Positions 7,546 to 16,716 of a stretch of DNA of 64,000 nt are shown piece after piece. The stretch is from Devosia nanyangense (GTDB taxonomy: Bacteria > Pseudomonadota > Alphaproteobacteria > Rhizobiales > Devosiaceae), in the NCBI GenBank assembly GCA_016213505.1, contig JACRAF010000022.1, positions 1-64,000 on the forward strand, written 5' to 3'. The notes beneath the pieces are model-generated. The model worked only from the letters and a program-made list of their open reading frames with translations, made no database searches and was not told the origin of the DNA. The position numbers and the translations under genes are program-made. Positions within the stretch are counted from its first letter, which is position 1. Each line of letters opens with the position of its first letter.

Positions 7546-9609
7546 CTAGACGATGCCGAAATCTCCGGCGTCGAGACCCGGCGGTTTTGTGTCGAGAAAC
7601 GCGAACAGCACCGCGGCCTTGCTGCCGCTGCCATCGACGTCGAAATAGAGCCTGCCCGTCGCCGTGTCGTAGATGATGCGGTCCGAGCTGTCGTGTCCTT
7701 TGGTCGCCCCGGCCTTGGCATAGAACTCGCTGGCGCTCAGCGAAGGGCCGATCGCCGTGAAGATCGCATCGTCGAGCTGGATGATGTCGAGGTCGTGGAC
7801 GAAGCCCATGACCTTGTCGACGTTGGCGGTGGCGCTGAGCGCGGTGTTGAAGACGAACCTGTCGGCCGCGGCACCGCCGCTCAGCGTGTCGTTGCCCTTG
7901 CCGCCGAACAAGGTGTCGTTACCGCCGCCACCGATCAGCGTGTCCTTGCCAACCCCGCCGGTGATCGACTGCGCGAAGGCGTTGCCGGTGAGCGAGATGC
8001 CCGTCGATCCGGCCCTGGCGATGATCGCCTCGATCCGCGCGGCACTGTTGACCACGTAGCTGACGCTGGCGAAAATCGTGTCTGTCTCCCCAAGACCGTT
8101 TTCGGAGACGAAGTCGCCAGCACTGTCGACGATGTAGGTGTCGTTGCCCGTGAACCCGCCGAGGATGTCATTCCCCGTCCCCCCGTCGAGAAAATCGTCG
8201 CCATTGCCACCAAAGAGGAAGTCGAGGTCGCCGGCCCCGCCAAACAGCCTGTCGTTGCCGTCGTTGCCGTATAGACTGTTTCGATTGGCATCGCCGACCA
8301 GGGTGTCGGCGTACTTCGAGCCGGCGAGCCCCTCGATTTCGATGAGGACGTCTCCTGCCGCTTCACCAGTATTGAGCGAGGCGTTGGCGAGCGAGACGGT
8401 GACCCCGCTCGTGGCACTCTCATAGCTGGAAATGTCGTCGATCCCGGCGACGGCATCGGTTCCGCCATCAAGGATGTCGGCCCCGACGCCGCCCACCAGC
8501 GTGTCGCTGCCGGTGCCGCCGACGAGATGATCGTCGCCGCCATTGCCGAACAGAGAGTCGTTGTCTTCATCGCCGAAGATCTCGTCCGCCGCGGCGCTGC
8601 CGCGCACGGTGTCGTTACCCGCCTGGCACCTGATCTGCCCCAGGAATACCCCCGCGGTCGTGTCGAAGGCGTCGTTGCCCGCGCCGAGGATCGCGTCGCC
8701 GACAATGGTGCCGTAGTTCGTCACCTTGTCGCCGTCGGCGCCGAGGTTGAGGACGCTGTCCAGGATGTCGTCGCCGTGGATGAGCCCATAGTTGACGAAA
8801 ATGTCGGCGCCGCCCACGCTGATGATACCCCCGGCGATCTCGCCGCTGTTGGCGAAGACGTCGGCGTTCATTCCAAGGATCACCTGCCCATCGACGAGTC
8901 CGGCGTTGGTGAAGGTGTTGGCTCCGTTCCCCATCGCGACATCGCCGCGGACCGTACCCGAATTATCAAATCTGTCGGCACCGGTGCCGAAGCTCACCGT
9001 TCCGTCGATCAAATCGGTGTTGTCGACCTCATTGGTGCCGTCACCGAGAGTTAGATCGCCGTAGATGGAGCCGTTGTTGCGCACGATGTCCTCGCCGTCG
9101 CCGGTGAGGACGGCGACGCCGCCAGTGCCGCGGATCGTCCCGTCATTCTCAGTGAGGCTGTCGCCGTCGCCGAGGCGAAGTGCGGTGTCGCCGACGATTA
9201 GCCCGGAATTGAAGACCTGCTGGTCGCTGGAGGCGTGTTCCGTAGAGAAATTGTCGAAAATCGCCGCCCGCCCGACAGCTTCGCCCCGGATAACACCGGT
9301 GTTGAAGATGACGCTGGGTTCGTCGCTGACAAACAGGGTGTTGCTGCCTTCGTTGAACACGATTCCGGTGTCACCCGTGATCGTGCCATTGTTCGTAAGC
9401 GTCAGATTTCGAAGCGTGCTGAGACCTGAGTTCGTCGCTCCGCTGCCAATCAGGTTGCCATTGACCACAACGGATGCGTCGCGCGCGTTGACGTTGAAGA
9501 AGAGGGCGGGAGCTGCCGAGAGCGTGGCATTGATCACCAGGCTGACATCGGCGGTGTCGAATTGGGTCGTGGACGACAAATTGTCGGTCGAAATGACGGT
9601 GGTGGGCAT
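7546..9609 (-). CDS. RTX (hemolysin-type calcium-binding) protein, putative type I secretion substrate
   Basis: A 687-residue protein probably secreted by a type I system. The N-terminal half has repeats of about 20 residues rich in Gly, Asn and Asp (GDGTNEVDN, GTGADRFDN, GNGANTFTN and similar), resembling a beta-solenoid. The second half has glycine-rich calcium nonapeptides (GGTGSDTLVGG, GGNGDDFLDGG, GGGGNDTLFGG) in at least three blocks. The end carries the hydrophobic C-terminal pattern expected of an RTX secretion signal, finishing in DFGIV. No Sec signal is seen. ATG at 9609 is preferred over an upstream in-frame start because AAAGGAG lies 8 bases before it. No protease or lipase motif was found, so the role is unclear. 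No secretion ABC/MFP genes are adjacent. It is transcribed away from the AraC regulator. Confidence 0.85.
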   Translation of the reverse strand: MPTTVISTDNLSSTTQFDTADVSLVINATLSAAPALFFNVNARDASVVVNGNLIGSGATNSGLSTLRNLTLTNNGTITGDTGIVFNEGSNTLFVSDEPSVIFNTGVIRGEAVGRAAIFDNFSTEHASSDQQVFNSGLIVGDTALRLGDGDSLTENDGTIRGTGGVAVLTGDGEDIVRNNGSIYGDLTLGDGTNEVDNTDLIDGTVSFGTGADRFDNSGTVRGDVAMGNGANTFTNAGLVDGQVILGMNADVFANSGEIAGGIISVGGADIFVNYGLIHGDDILDSVLNLGADGDKVTNYGTIVGDAILGAGNDAFDTTAGVFLGQIRCQAGNDTVRGSAAADEIFGDEDNDSLFGNGGDDHLVGGTGSDTLVGGVGADILDGGTDAVAGIDDISSYESATSGVTVSLANASLNTGEAAGDVLIEIEGLAGSKYADTLVGDANRNSLYGNDGNDRLFGGAGDLDFLFGGNGDDFLDGGTGNDILGGFTGNDTYIVDSAGDFVSENGLGETDTIFASVSYVVNSAARIEAIIARAGSTGISLTGNAFAQSITGGVGKDTLIGGGGNDTLFGGKGNDTLSGGAAADRFVFNTALSATANVDKVMGFVHDLDIIQLDDAIFTAIGPSLSASEFYAKAGATKGHDSSDRIIYDTATGRLYFDVDGSGSKAAVLFAFLDTKPPGLDAGDFGIV

Positions 9610-9796
9610 AAGGGTGGCTCCTTTTGGAGGCCGGCGGGCGACCTCACTTCGTGTCAGTTGCGAAATTACGGCCTGCCTCGTGCCCGCCCGCGGCGAAGTC
9701 TTCCCCTTGGCCGCAATTGCTTGACCGCCGGCGCAGGATTGACGGGCCGAGCGCGGCGCGCTCAACTTCAGAGAAGATGGACCCGGTGCCGCGGGG

Positions 9797-10759
9797 ATGG
9801 AGTTGGTCTTGCAGCTTCTGAGCTTCTCGACAGGAGACTTCGCTGAACGCGACCGCGCCGAAGCGGCACGCGCCGCCTATGCCGGCTTTGCCAGCATCGG
9901 GATCGAGCCGCGCGGGGAGGAGCCATTCCGCTCGCACATGACGGCGCTGCCGTTGCCGGGTCTAGGCATCGGACGGATCGTCAATTCAGCCTGCGCCGTG
10001 ACCCGCACCGCGGCCCATATTGCCGGTGGCAATGACGATCTGGTGCTGTTCATCGTCACCGAGGGGCGAGTGAAGGCCAGCCTCAAGGGCCGTGAGGACG
10101 CGGTCTACGCGGCCGGCGAAGCCTATCTTGCCCCGAACGATCTGCCCGGCGATTTCCTGCTGGATTCTATCGGCCATATCCAGATCGCCGTGCCGCGCGC
10201 GCTGATCGAACGGCGCATTGCCAAGCCGGACCGGATCGTCGGCCGTCGGCTGCGCCTCGACGCGTCACCCGAACTGGCGTTTCTGGCTGAATACGCGCGG
10301 CTGGCGATGGCGACGCATGAGACCTGGACACCCGCGCTTGCCGGCCTCGCCGCGAGTCATGCCCAGGATCTGGTGGCGCTGATGCTGGGCGCGCGGCGCG
10401 ACGACGCGGAAGTGGCGCGGCTGGGCGGCCTGCGCGCGGCGCGGTTGAGAGCCGTGCTGGCCGAGATCGAGACGCACTTTGCGGAACCGGGCTTCACGGC
10501 ACGCGCGGTGGGCGCGCGCCTCAGGCTCGCCGAGCGCACGGTCCAGGATCTCCTGCACGAAACCGGCGTGAGCTTCTCCGAACGGGCCTTGGAACTCAGG
10601 CTCCAGAAGGCGCTCGCGATGCTGTCGAGCAGCGACGAACCGCACCAGGTGAGCCAGATCGCCTATGCCTGCGGCTTCAACAGCGTCGCCTATTTCAACC
10701 GCTGTTTCCGCCGCCGCTTCGGCGAGACCCCGACACAGGCGCGACCAGCCGGGCACTGA
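9797..10759 (+). CDS. AraC-family transcriptional regulator
   Basis: A 320-residue regulator. Residues 1-190 form an AraC-type ligand-binding/cupin-like region. Residues 215-315 carry the two helix-turn-helix DNA-binding segments, including FTARAVGARLRLAERTVQDLL and the signature-like IAYACGFNSVAYFNRCFRRRFGETP. The ATG start is near the beginning of the frame. It is divergent from the RTX gene with a 187-base shared promoter region and lies upstream of the serine hydrolase gene. Either could be its target, but nothing in the sequence decides this. Confidence 0.88.
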   Translation: MELVLQLLSFSTGDFAERDRAEAARAAYAGFASIGIEPRGEEPFRSHMTALPLPGLGIGRIVNSACAVTRTAAHIAGGNDDLVLFIVTEGRVKASLKGREDAVYAAGEAYLAPNDLPGDFLLDSIGHIQIAVPRALIERRIAKPDRIVGRRLRLDASPELAFLAEYARLAMATHETWTPALAGLAASHAQDLVALMLGARRDDAEVARLGGLRAARLRAVLAEIETHFAEPGFTARAVGARLRLAERTVQDLLHETGVSFSERALELRLQKALAMLSSSDEPHQVSQIAYACGFNSVAYFNRCFRRRFGETPTQARPAGH

Positions 10760-10939
10760 CGGAGCTGTCCGCCCCCGGACGAGCAAGGACGGTTTTCCAT
10801 CGCCAGGCCGCCGCGTGTAGGCACGGGTTCGTCCGGCGACTGGCCGGCGACCGTTCTCGGCGCGGTGGAATGTGTGTAGCCTGATCGCGGGCACCAACGT
10901 TGCCTGGGGGGACGGGCCATTTCGCTGATCGGGAAGATT

Positions 10940-12289
10940 GTGGTCGGGCTAGCCGCAGCGGGGGTCGTCGCGGCCGGCGGGGTGGTCGGCTGGCTGGCGG
11001 TCGCGCCGCCCGAACTGCTGAAGGTGGGCGATGGCTACGCCGCCAAGATCGTCTGCTCGAACGTGTTTCTCGCCGGCCGCGAGGCCAACGCGGTCCTCGA
11101 CGCCGACGTGCAGGCGCCGGGCAATCCGATCCTGCGGCTGGTGCGCGTCAGCGTCGACACCGAGGCGCAGACCGTGACGGCGAAGTTCATGGGCCTGTTC
11201 GCGGCCGGAGTGGCGGTCTACCGGCCGGGACTGGGCTGCGCATCGGTGCCGGACGGCGACCTCGACGCAGCCCGCGCCATCACGCTCGAGACGCCCCCCG
11301 CAATCGTGCCTGCCGGCGACCAGCCCTGGCCGGAGGGCGGACACGCCGTGTCCGCCGATCCCGAGGTTGGCGCCATCCTGGCGGACACCGGACTCACCGG
11401 CCCGAACATGCGGGCCGTGGTGGTGGTCAGGGATGGGCGGATCGTTGCGGAGGCCTATGGCGACGGCTTCGACCCGACGACCCCGCTGCTCGGCTGGTCT
11501 ATGACCAAGACGGTCAATGCGATCCTCGTCGGCCGGCTGATGGAAGAGGGCAAGATCGGCTTCGACGACCGGAACCTCTTCCCCGAATGGACCGATGCGC
11601 GCAGGCACATCAAGCTGCGCGACTTGCTGAGCATGACCAGCGGGCTGAGCTTCAACGAAGAGTATGGCGACGTCTCGGACGCGACGCGGATGCTCTATCT
11701 CGAACCCGACATGGCGGGGTTCGCCGCATCGCAGACGCTGGTGGCGCCGCCGGGCACGGTGTTCAACTATTCGAGCGGGACCGGGGTGATCCTGTCGCGA
11801 TTGTGGATGTCGCGGCTCGGGGACGGGCAGGCGGCCCTTCGCTACCCGCGCGAGGCGCTGTTCGGGCCGCTGGGCATGACGAGTGCGGTGCTGGAGGCCG
11901 ACGAACACGGCACCTTCGTGGGCAGTTCCTACACCTACGCCACCGCCCGGGACTGGGCCCGGATCGGGAAATTCCTGCTCGACGACGGCGTCTGGAACGG
12001 CAAGCGCCTGCTCCCCGAGGGGTTCGTCAAGATGATGGGCACGAGCAACGGGTTGCCAGCGGGCTACTCCCAGCTCCAGACGTGGGTGCAGGGACCGCAC
12101 GAGAGCGAGGACGGCAAGCCGATCGGGCTGCCGGCGGACACCTTCTGGCTCGAGGGGCACGACGGGCAGACCATCGCCGTCATTCCCTCGGCGCATCTGG
12201 TGGTGGTGCGCCTAGGTCTCACGCCCTGGAAGCTCGACTACTGGCCCGAAAAGCTGGTCAAGGCGATCGTCGCGGCGGGCGCCGGCTGA
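10940..12289 (+). CDS. Class C beta-lactamase-family serine hydrolase
   Basis: A 449-residue serine hydrolase. Residues 1-22 form a hydrophobic N-terminal segment (signal peptide or anchor). The nucleophile motif is SMTK, followed by IKLRDLLSMTSGL, which is typical of 6-aminohexanoate-dimer hydrolase and esterase EstB relatives. The second motif is YSS in FNYSSGTG, and GHDGQ near the C-terminus probably fills the third motif. It probably hydrolyses an ester or amide in the periplasm; an antibiotic substrate is not implied. The GTG used here lacks a good ribosome site. A GGGGGA 5 bases before an in-frame ATT at 10919 suggests a rare ATT start, which would add ISLIGKI. The 3' end overlaps the P450 gene by 32 bases, tail to tail. 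Confidence 0.8.
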   Translation: MVGLAAAGVVAAGGVVGWLAVAPPELLKVGDGYAAKIVCSNVFLAGREANAVLDADVQAPGNPILRLVRVSVDTEAQTVTAKFMGLFAAGVAVYRPGLGCASVPDGDLDAARAITLETPPAIVPAGDQPWPEGGHAVSADPEVGAILADTGLTGPNMRAVVVVRDGRIVAEAYGDGFDPTTPLLGWSMTKTVNAILVGRLMEEGKIGFDDRNLFPEWTDARRHIKLRDLLSMTSGLSFNEEYGDVSDATRMLYLEPDMAGFAASQTLVAPPGTVFNYSSGTGVILSRLWMSRLGDGQAALRYPREALFGPLGMTSAVLEADEHGTFVGSSYTYATARDWARIGKFLLDDGVWNGKRLLPEGFVKMMGTSNGLPAGYSQLQTWVQGPHESEDGKPIGLPADTFWLEGHDGQTIAVIPSAHLVVVRLGLTPWKLDYWPEKLVKAIVAAGAG

Positions 12290-13622
12290 TCCGCATCGGC
12301 AGCCCGCCCTCGGGCTGCACGGTGATCGTCTGAACCGGCATGGGCGCGCTGCGGCCGACATAGTCGAAGCGGAGGTTCCGGAGCAGGGCGGCCAGCGCGA
12401 TCACTCCCTCCTGCATCGCGAAATACTGCCCGATGCAGACGCGCGGGCCGATGCCGAAGGGCAGGTACTGGTAGCGGTCGATGCGATCCCGGTTCTCCGG
12501 CAGGAAACATGACGGCATGAAGTCGTTGGGGTGGTCCCAGAGCTTCTCATGGCGGTGGACGATCCAGGGCAGCACCAGCACCGTGGCACCCGCGGGAATG
12601 TCGACCGTGCCGACCCGGTCGGGGCCGATGGCGGCGCGGTTGAGCGAGGGCGCCGGCGGATAGAGCCGCATCGCCTCCTCGAACGCGGCGCGGGCGTAAG
12701 GCAGCCGGTCCGGCCACTCGGCGAGGGGCGAGGCAAAATCATGCGCGTCGAGCTCGGCCTCGATCATTGCCAACTCGTCGGGCGCCTGGCTGAGGAGATA
12801 GAGCGTCCAGCCCAGCGCCCGCGCCGTGGTCTCGTGGCCAGCGCCGATGAAGGTGATGATGTTGTCCTCGACCTCGCTGCGGCTCAGCCCCTCCGCCTCG
12901 AGCAGCAGGGTGAGCAGGTCGCGCGGAGCCCGAGCAGGATCGGCTGCGAGCAGCGCCTCGCGCTTCTCGATGGTCGCCGTGATCAGCCGCCGGAAATAGG
13001 CCAGCGAACGGGCGCCCAGAATTCGCGTCAGCCGCGGCACGAAACCCGGCGCATCGAGGATGTCCATCGGATCGACCCGGCCCATGGTGCGCAGCAGGGC
13101 GGACGTGGCCGCAGCAAATTCCTGCGGGTCGCCGACGATGTCGCCGGAGAACAGCGTCGCCTGGAGGATGTCGAAGGTCAGCAGCGTCATCTGCTCGGCC
13201 ATGTCGACCGCCTCGCCGGCGCGGGCCTCGAGGCCGGCGGCGAACCGCATGGAGCGCTCGCGCATCGCCTCGGCCAGGCCCGCCGTGTTGCGGGGGGCGA
13301 ACACAGGCGCCAGCGATCGGCGCGTGCGGCGCCAGAGCTCGCCCTCGGCCGTCAGCAGGCCATCGCGCAGGATCGGCCGCAGCACCCGCTGGCGCAGCGG
13401 CTGCATGGCGTAGTTCTGCGCGTTCTCGACCATCACGTGGCGGATCGCCGCCAGGTCCGAGACGATGATCGTCGGAGTGCCGAGCCAGTCGGCACGGATG
13501 ACGGGCTCGGTGAAGGCCGCCTCGGACCAGATGGCGAGCGGATTGCGCGCCATGGTCCAGACGAACTGCGCCGCGCTGAGCGGCCTCGCATGCGGGATCG
13601 GGCGGGGCGGGTGGAAGGTCAT
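12258..13622 (-). CDS. Cytochrome P450
   Basis: A 454-residue soluble P450 monooxygenase. Seen: I-helix oxygen-activation motif GAGHETT; K-helix ExxR in EEAMRLYPP; heme loop FGIGPRVCIGQ with the axial Cys. These are in the expected order and spacing. Substrate cannot be read from the sequence. No ferredoxin or ferredoxin reductase gene is adjacent, so it relies on partners elsewhere. Its 3' end overlaps the serine hydrolase gene by 32 bases. Divergent from the metacaspase gene with a 134-base intergenic region. Confidence 0.92.
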   Translation of the reverse strand: MTFHPPRPIPHARPLSAAQFVWTMARNPLAIWSEAAFTEPVIRADWLGTPTIIVSDLAAIRHVMVENAQNYAMQPLRQRVLRPILRDGLLTAEGELWRRTRRSLAPVFAPRNTAGLAEAMRERSMRFAAGLEARAGEAVDMAEQMTLLTFDILQATLFSGDIVGDPQEFAAATSALLRTMGRVDPMDILDAPGFVPRLTRILGARSLAYFRRLITATIEKREALLAADPARAPRDLLTLLLEAEGLSRSEVEDNIITFIGAGHETTARALGWTLYLLSQAPDELAMIEAELDAHDFASPLAEWPDRLPYARAAFEEAMRLYPPAPSLNRAAIGPDRVGTVDIPAGATVLVLPWIVHRHEKLWDHPNDFMPSCFLPENRDRIDRYQYLPFGIGPRVCIGQYFAMQEGVIALAALLRNLRFDYVGRSAPMPVQTITVQPEGGLPMRISRRPPRRSP

Positions 13623-13756
13623 GGCGGGGCCGAGATTATCACGTCGCGTGGCGGCCGGCGTTCATTTCACCGTCAGGCGGGCGGGCGCTATCTCGCCAAA
13701 GCACGGGGGTTTGACAGGCGTCAAAGTCTCGGGGAGCTTCTGGGCATGGTGAAGCG

Positions 13757-16306
13757 ATGCTGAGACCGAGGATTTTTGCGCTGGCGCTGCTGCTGAGCAC
13801 GGCGCTGACGCCGTGGGCGGCGCTGGCGGCCGACCATCCGCTCAAGGGCGTGGCGCTGGTGATCGGCGAGAGCGCCTATGCTGGCCTCCAGCCGCTCGAC
13901 AATCCCAAGCGCGACGCCCGCGCCATGGACGACCTGCTCGACGCGCTCGGCTTTTCGGTCGACCGCGTGCTCGACGGCGACGGCGAGGAGCTGCGCGCGG
14001 CGATCGCCGGTTTCATCGACGACGCCACGGAAGCCGATGTGGCGGTGGTCTACTACTCCGGCCACGGCGTCGAGGCGGCCGGCAGCGACTACCTGGTGCC
14101 GGTCGATACCGATCTGTCGACCCCGGCGAGCGCCGGCCGGAGTCTCGTTCCAGTCGCGGCGCTGCTGGACGAGCTGGCCAAGAGCGTGCCGGTGACCATC
14201 GTGCTGCTCGATGCCTGCCGCACCAATTCGTTCCCCGAGGGGCAGCTGGTGCACTTGCCGGGGGCGGACGCGCCGGTGGCGGTGGCGGAGGCGGGGCTCG
14301 AGGCGCTGCGCGGGCCGGTGCCGGTAGCACGGCCGGACGTGCCGGCCGACAGCCTCGGCATGGTGGTCGGCTTTGCCGCCTCGCCGGGGCAGCCGGCGCT
14401 GGACGGCGAGCCGGGCGGCAACTCGCCCTATGCCGCGGCGCTGCTCAAGCATTTCGGCGCCGGCGGCTATTCGATCGGTGACCTGATGACGATGGTCTCC
14501 GAGGAGGTCTATCTCAAGACCAAGGCGCGGCAGCTGCCGTGGACCAACTCGTCGCTCAGGCGTGTGCTGTCGTTCGGCGTTCCGGCCGACGAGCCGGTGG
14601 GCGACGAGGGGGCGATCCGGCAGGGCCGGCGGCAATTGCTGCTGACCATCGCCACCGCTCCCGAGACGACCCGCAAATACGTCGAAACCGTCGCCGCCTC
14701 CGAGGGCGTGCCGCTCGATGCGCTCTACGGCATGCTGAAGGTGCTGGGCGTCGATACCTCGGGCGGTGAGGCGACGCTCGAACAGCAATTGCTCGATGGC
14801 GCCAGGCAACTCAAGGACTTCATGGCGAGCAAGCCGGGCGGGGTTAAAACCGATCCCGAACTGGTGCGGCTCGCCGGGCTCGCCGATACGGCCCAGGAGG
14901 AGGGCGCGATCGACCTTGCACTGACCTTCCGCGCCGCCGCCAGCGGCCGGGCCGACACGCTGTCGGCCAGTGCCGACGAGGCCGAGGCCAATATCAAGCA
15001 GGACCGGCTGCAGATCGGGGACACCTATGCCGATCATGCGCGCACCGCGGTGCTGAATTTCGACTTCGCCACGGCCGCACAGATGTCGGCGAAGGCCTAC
15101 GCGCAGGTCGAGAAATGGGACACCAAATCGGCCCTGCAGTTCAAGCATGGCGAGGCGGACGCGCTCTATCATCTGGGCCTCTACAAGGGCGAGAACGGCG
15201 CTCTGGAACGGGCCATCACAGCCTATGGCGAGGCGCTGGACCTCGCCAAGGATGACGACTGGCAATGGGCGACGATCCAGAACGATATGGGCAATGCGCT
15301 CGAAGCACTCGGCTCGCGGCAGACCGACGGTGATCTGCTGCGCCAGGCGGTTGCCGCCTACGAGGCGGCGCTGAACGTCCGCAGCCGCGATGAGGCGCCG
15401 CTCGACTGGGCCGGGACCGAAGGCAATCTGGGCGTGGTGCTGATGTCACTCGGCCGGCGCGAGCAGGGCACCGACACGCTCGCCGCTTCGGCCGAGGCCT
15501 TCCAGGCGGCGCTCGAGGAGATGACGCGCGAGGCGGCGCCCATCGATTGGGCCAAGATGCAGAGCAACCTCGGCAATGTGCTGCAGATGCTCGGCGACCG
15601 CACCGGCGACGTGTCGCTCTATGGCGACGCGGCCGAGGCGCACCGCGCCGCGCTCGAAGAACTGACCCGGGACAGGGTGCCGCTCGACTGGGCGATGGCC
15701 GAGAACAATCTCGGCATTGCCCTGGCGCGCATCGGCGAACAGGATGGCGACATCGACTCCCTGACCGCGGCGATCGAGGCGTTCCGGCTCGCGCTCGAGG
15801 AGCGGAGGCGCGACAAGGTCCCGCTCGACTGGGCGGCGACACAGGACAACCTGGCCGGCGCGCTCGGAAGCCGCGGCGTCGCCTCGCACAGTCCCGAGGA
15901 CATGCTGGAGGCGATCGCGGCGCTTGGCCTCGCCATCGAGGGGCGGCCGCGGGAGGTCTCGCCGCTCGACTGGGGAGCGGCCATGCGCAATCGCGGCATC
16001 GCCGAAAGAAAGCTCGGCGAGATGCTCGACGACCCCCAATGGTACGACCGGGCCATCGCCGACTACCAGGCGGCGCTGGAGGTGTTCACCCGCGATGACA
16101 CGCCCCTCGGCTGGGCCCAGACCCAGGCGACCCTGGGCATCGTCGCGCTGGCCCGGGCCGACAAGACCGGCTCCCGCGACGACCTCGAAATGGCCCGCGA
16201 CGCCTACGCCGCGGCGCTCGAAATCTACAGCCAGATGGACGGCGACTACGCCAGCTATTTTGCCGGCAAACTCGACGAGATCGACCAGTTGCTGGCGGAA
16301 TTCTAG
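13757..16306 (+). CDS. Exported metacaspase (peptidase C14) with TPR repeats
   Basis: An 849-residue protein. Residues 1-25 are a Sec signal peptide ending ALA-AD. Residues 28-275 are a caspase-fold peptidase: catalytic His103 in YYSGHG and Cys154 in LLDACR, with the substrate-pocket Asp region FPEG after it. Residues 430-840 hold at least six tetratricopeptide-like units of about 50 residues, each with a recurring PLDWA..NLG core. Bacterial metacaspases cleave after Arg or Lys; the TPR part probably binds a partner. A periplasmic or cell-surface place is inferred. The TAG stop coincides with the first bases of a dispersed palindromic repeat. No obvious operon partner. Confidence 0.85.
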   Translation: MLRPRIFALALLLSTALTPWAALAADHPLKGVALVIGESAYAGLQPLDNPKRDARAMDDLLDALGFSVDRVLDGDGEELRAAIAGFIDDATEADVAVVYYSGHGVEAAGSDYLVPVDTDLSTPASAGRSLVPVAALLDELAKSVPVTIVLLDACRTNSFPEGQLVHLPGADAPVAVAEAGLEALRGPVPVARPDVPADSLGMVVGFAASPGQPALDGEPGGNSPYAAALLKHFGAGGYSIGDLMTMVSEEVYLKTKARQLPWTNSSLRRVLSFGVPADEPVGDEGAIRQGRRQLLLTIATAPETTRKYVETVAASEGVPLDALYGMLKVLGVDTSGGEATLEQQLLDGARQLKDFMASKPGGVKTDPELVRLAGLADTAQEEGAIDLALTFRAAASGRADTLSASADEAEANIKQDRLQIGDTYADHARTAVLNFDFATAAQMSAKAYAQVEKWDTKSALQFKHGEADALYHLGLYKGENGALERAITAYGEALDLAKDDDWQWATIQNDMGNALEALGSRQTDGDLLRQAVAAYEAALNVRSRDEAPLDWAGTEGNLGVVLMSLGRREQGTDTLAASAEAFQAALEEMTREAAPIDWAKMQSNLGNVLQMLGDRTGDVSLYGDAAEAHRAALEELTRDRVPLDWAMAENNLGIALARIGEQDGDIDSLTAAIEAFRLALEERRRDKVPLDWAATQDNLAGALGSRGVASHSPEDMLEAIAALGLAIEGRPREVSPLDWGAAMRNRGIAERKLGEMLDDPQWYDRAIADYQAALEVFTRDDTPLGWAQTQATLGIVALARADKTGSRDDLEMARDAYAAALEIYSQMDGDYASYFAGKLDEIDQLLAEF

Positions 16307-16404
16307 AGCACTTGCTCCGATGGAACCGGAGCGAGTGCTCGATGTCTCTGAGTTGTCGCGCTTCCGAACCGGAAAACCGCGTCGCACTTTTCCTGGAAAC
16401 GCTC
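16305..16404. repeat. Dispersed palindromic repeat, family 1, copy A
   Basis: About 100 bases with two predicted hairpins. The first has 14-base arms (GAGCACT..CTCCG and its complement, one mismatch) around the loop ATGGAAC. The second is TTCCG/CGGAA inside CGCTTCCGAACCGGAAAA. It matches copy B at 60240-60344 closely through both hairpins and a shared end CTGGAAACGCTC. The left end overlaps the metacaspase stop and the right end overlaps the stop of an RTX remnant, so it fills the space between two converging genes and may act as a bidirectional terminator. Confidence 0.8.
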
Positions 16405-16530
16405 AGATGATCATGAAGTCGGTGTAGGCGAGCGTCGAGGGGTGGGGTGGTCAGCACCGCGAACTGGATCGCCGCATGCCCGCCCGCCTTGTTGCCGTCG
16501 TCGTCCAGCGGCGATTCTTGACTTCGCCTG
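16403..16530 (-). pseudogene. C-terminal remnant of an RTX-type protein
   Basis: On the minus strand the frames read LDDDGNKAGGHAAIQFAVLTT and then, one base out of phase after a C run, STLAYTDFMII followed by a stop. This resembles the C-terminal signal of the RTX protein at 7546-9609 (D.DG...AA..FA.L.T.P..L...DF.I). Nothing upstream of about 16530 is recognisable, so only the end remains. The stop codon overlaps the end of repeat copy A. The similarity is short and judged by eye. Confidence 0.45.
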
Positions 16531-16716
16531 GCGAACAGGCCGATATTTTCGGGGGCCTTACAATCCAGCTGTGCTCTACTTGCTGACGCGGTTGGCGCGG
16601 GAATGCTGTGGTGCTGGGTTGTTGCGCGGGTGGCGAACGCGTCTTGCTGTGGCAGTCAAGCAAGGCCAAGTCGACCGGAGCACCTTAGCGGAACAAGGGA
16701 GCCACGAAACGGGCCG
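16531..16716. other. Intergenic region upstream of the cytidylyltransferase gene
   Basis: About 190 bases that I cannot assign. The gene-free interval 16307-16716 is accounted for by repeat copy A, the RTX remnant and this stretch, which presumably holds the promoter of the cytidylyltransferase-LicD pair. Confidence 0.4.

Noticed and set aside
16407-16716. Intact small gene downstream of the metacaspase
   Set aside because: The only protein-like signal is a frameshifted RTX end; no complete frame is supported.
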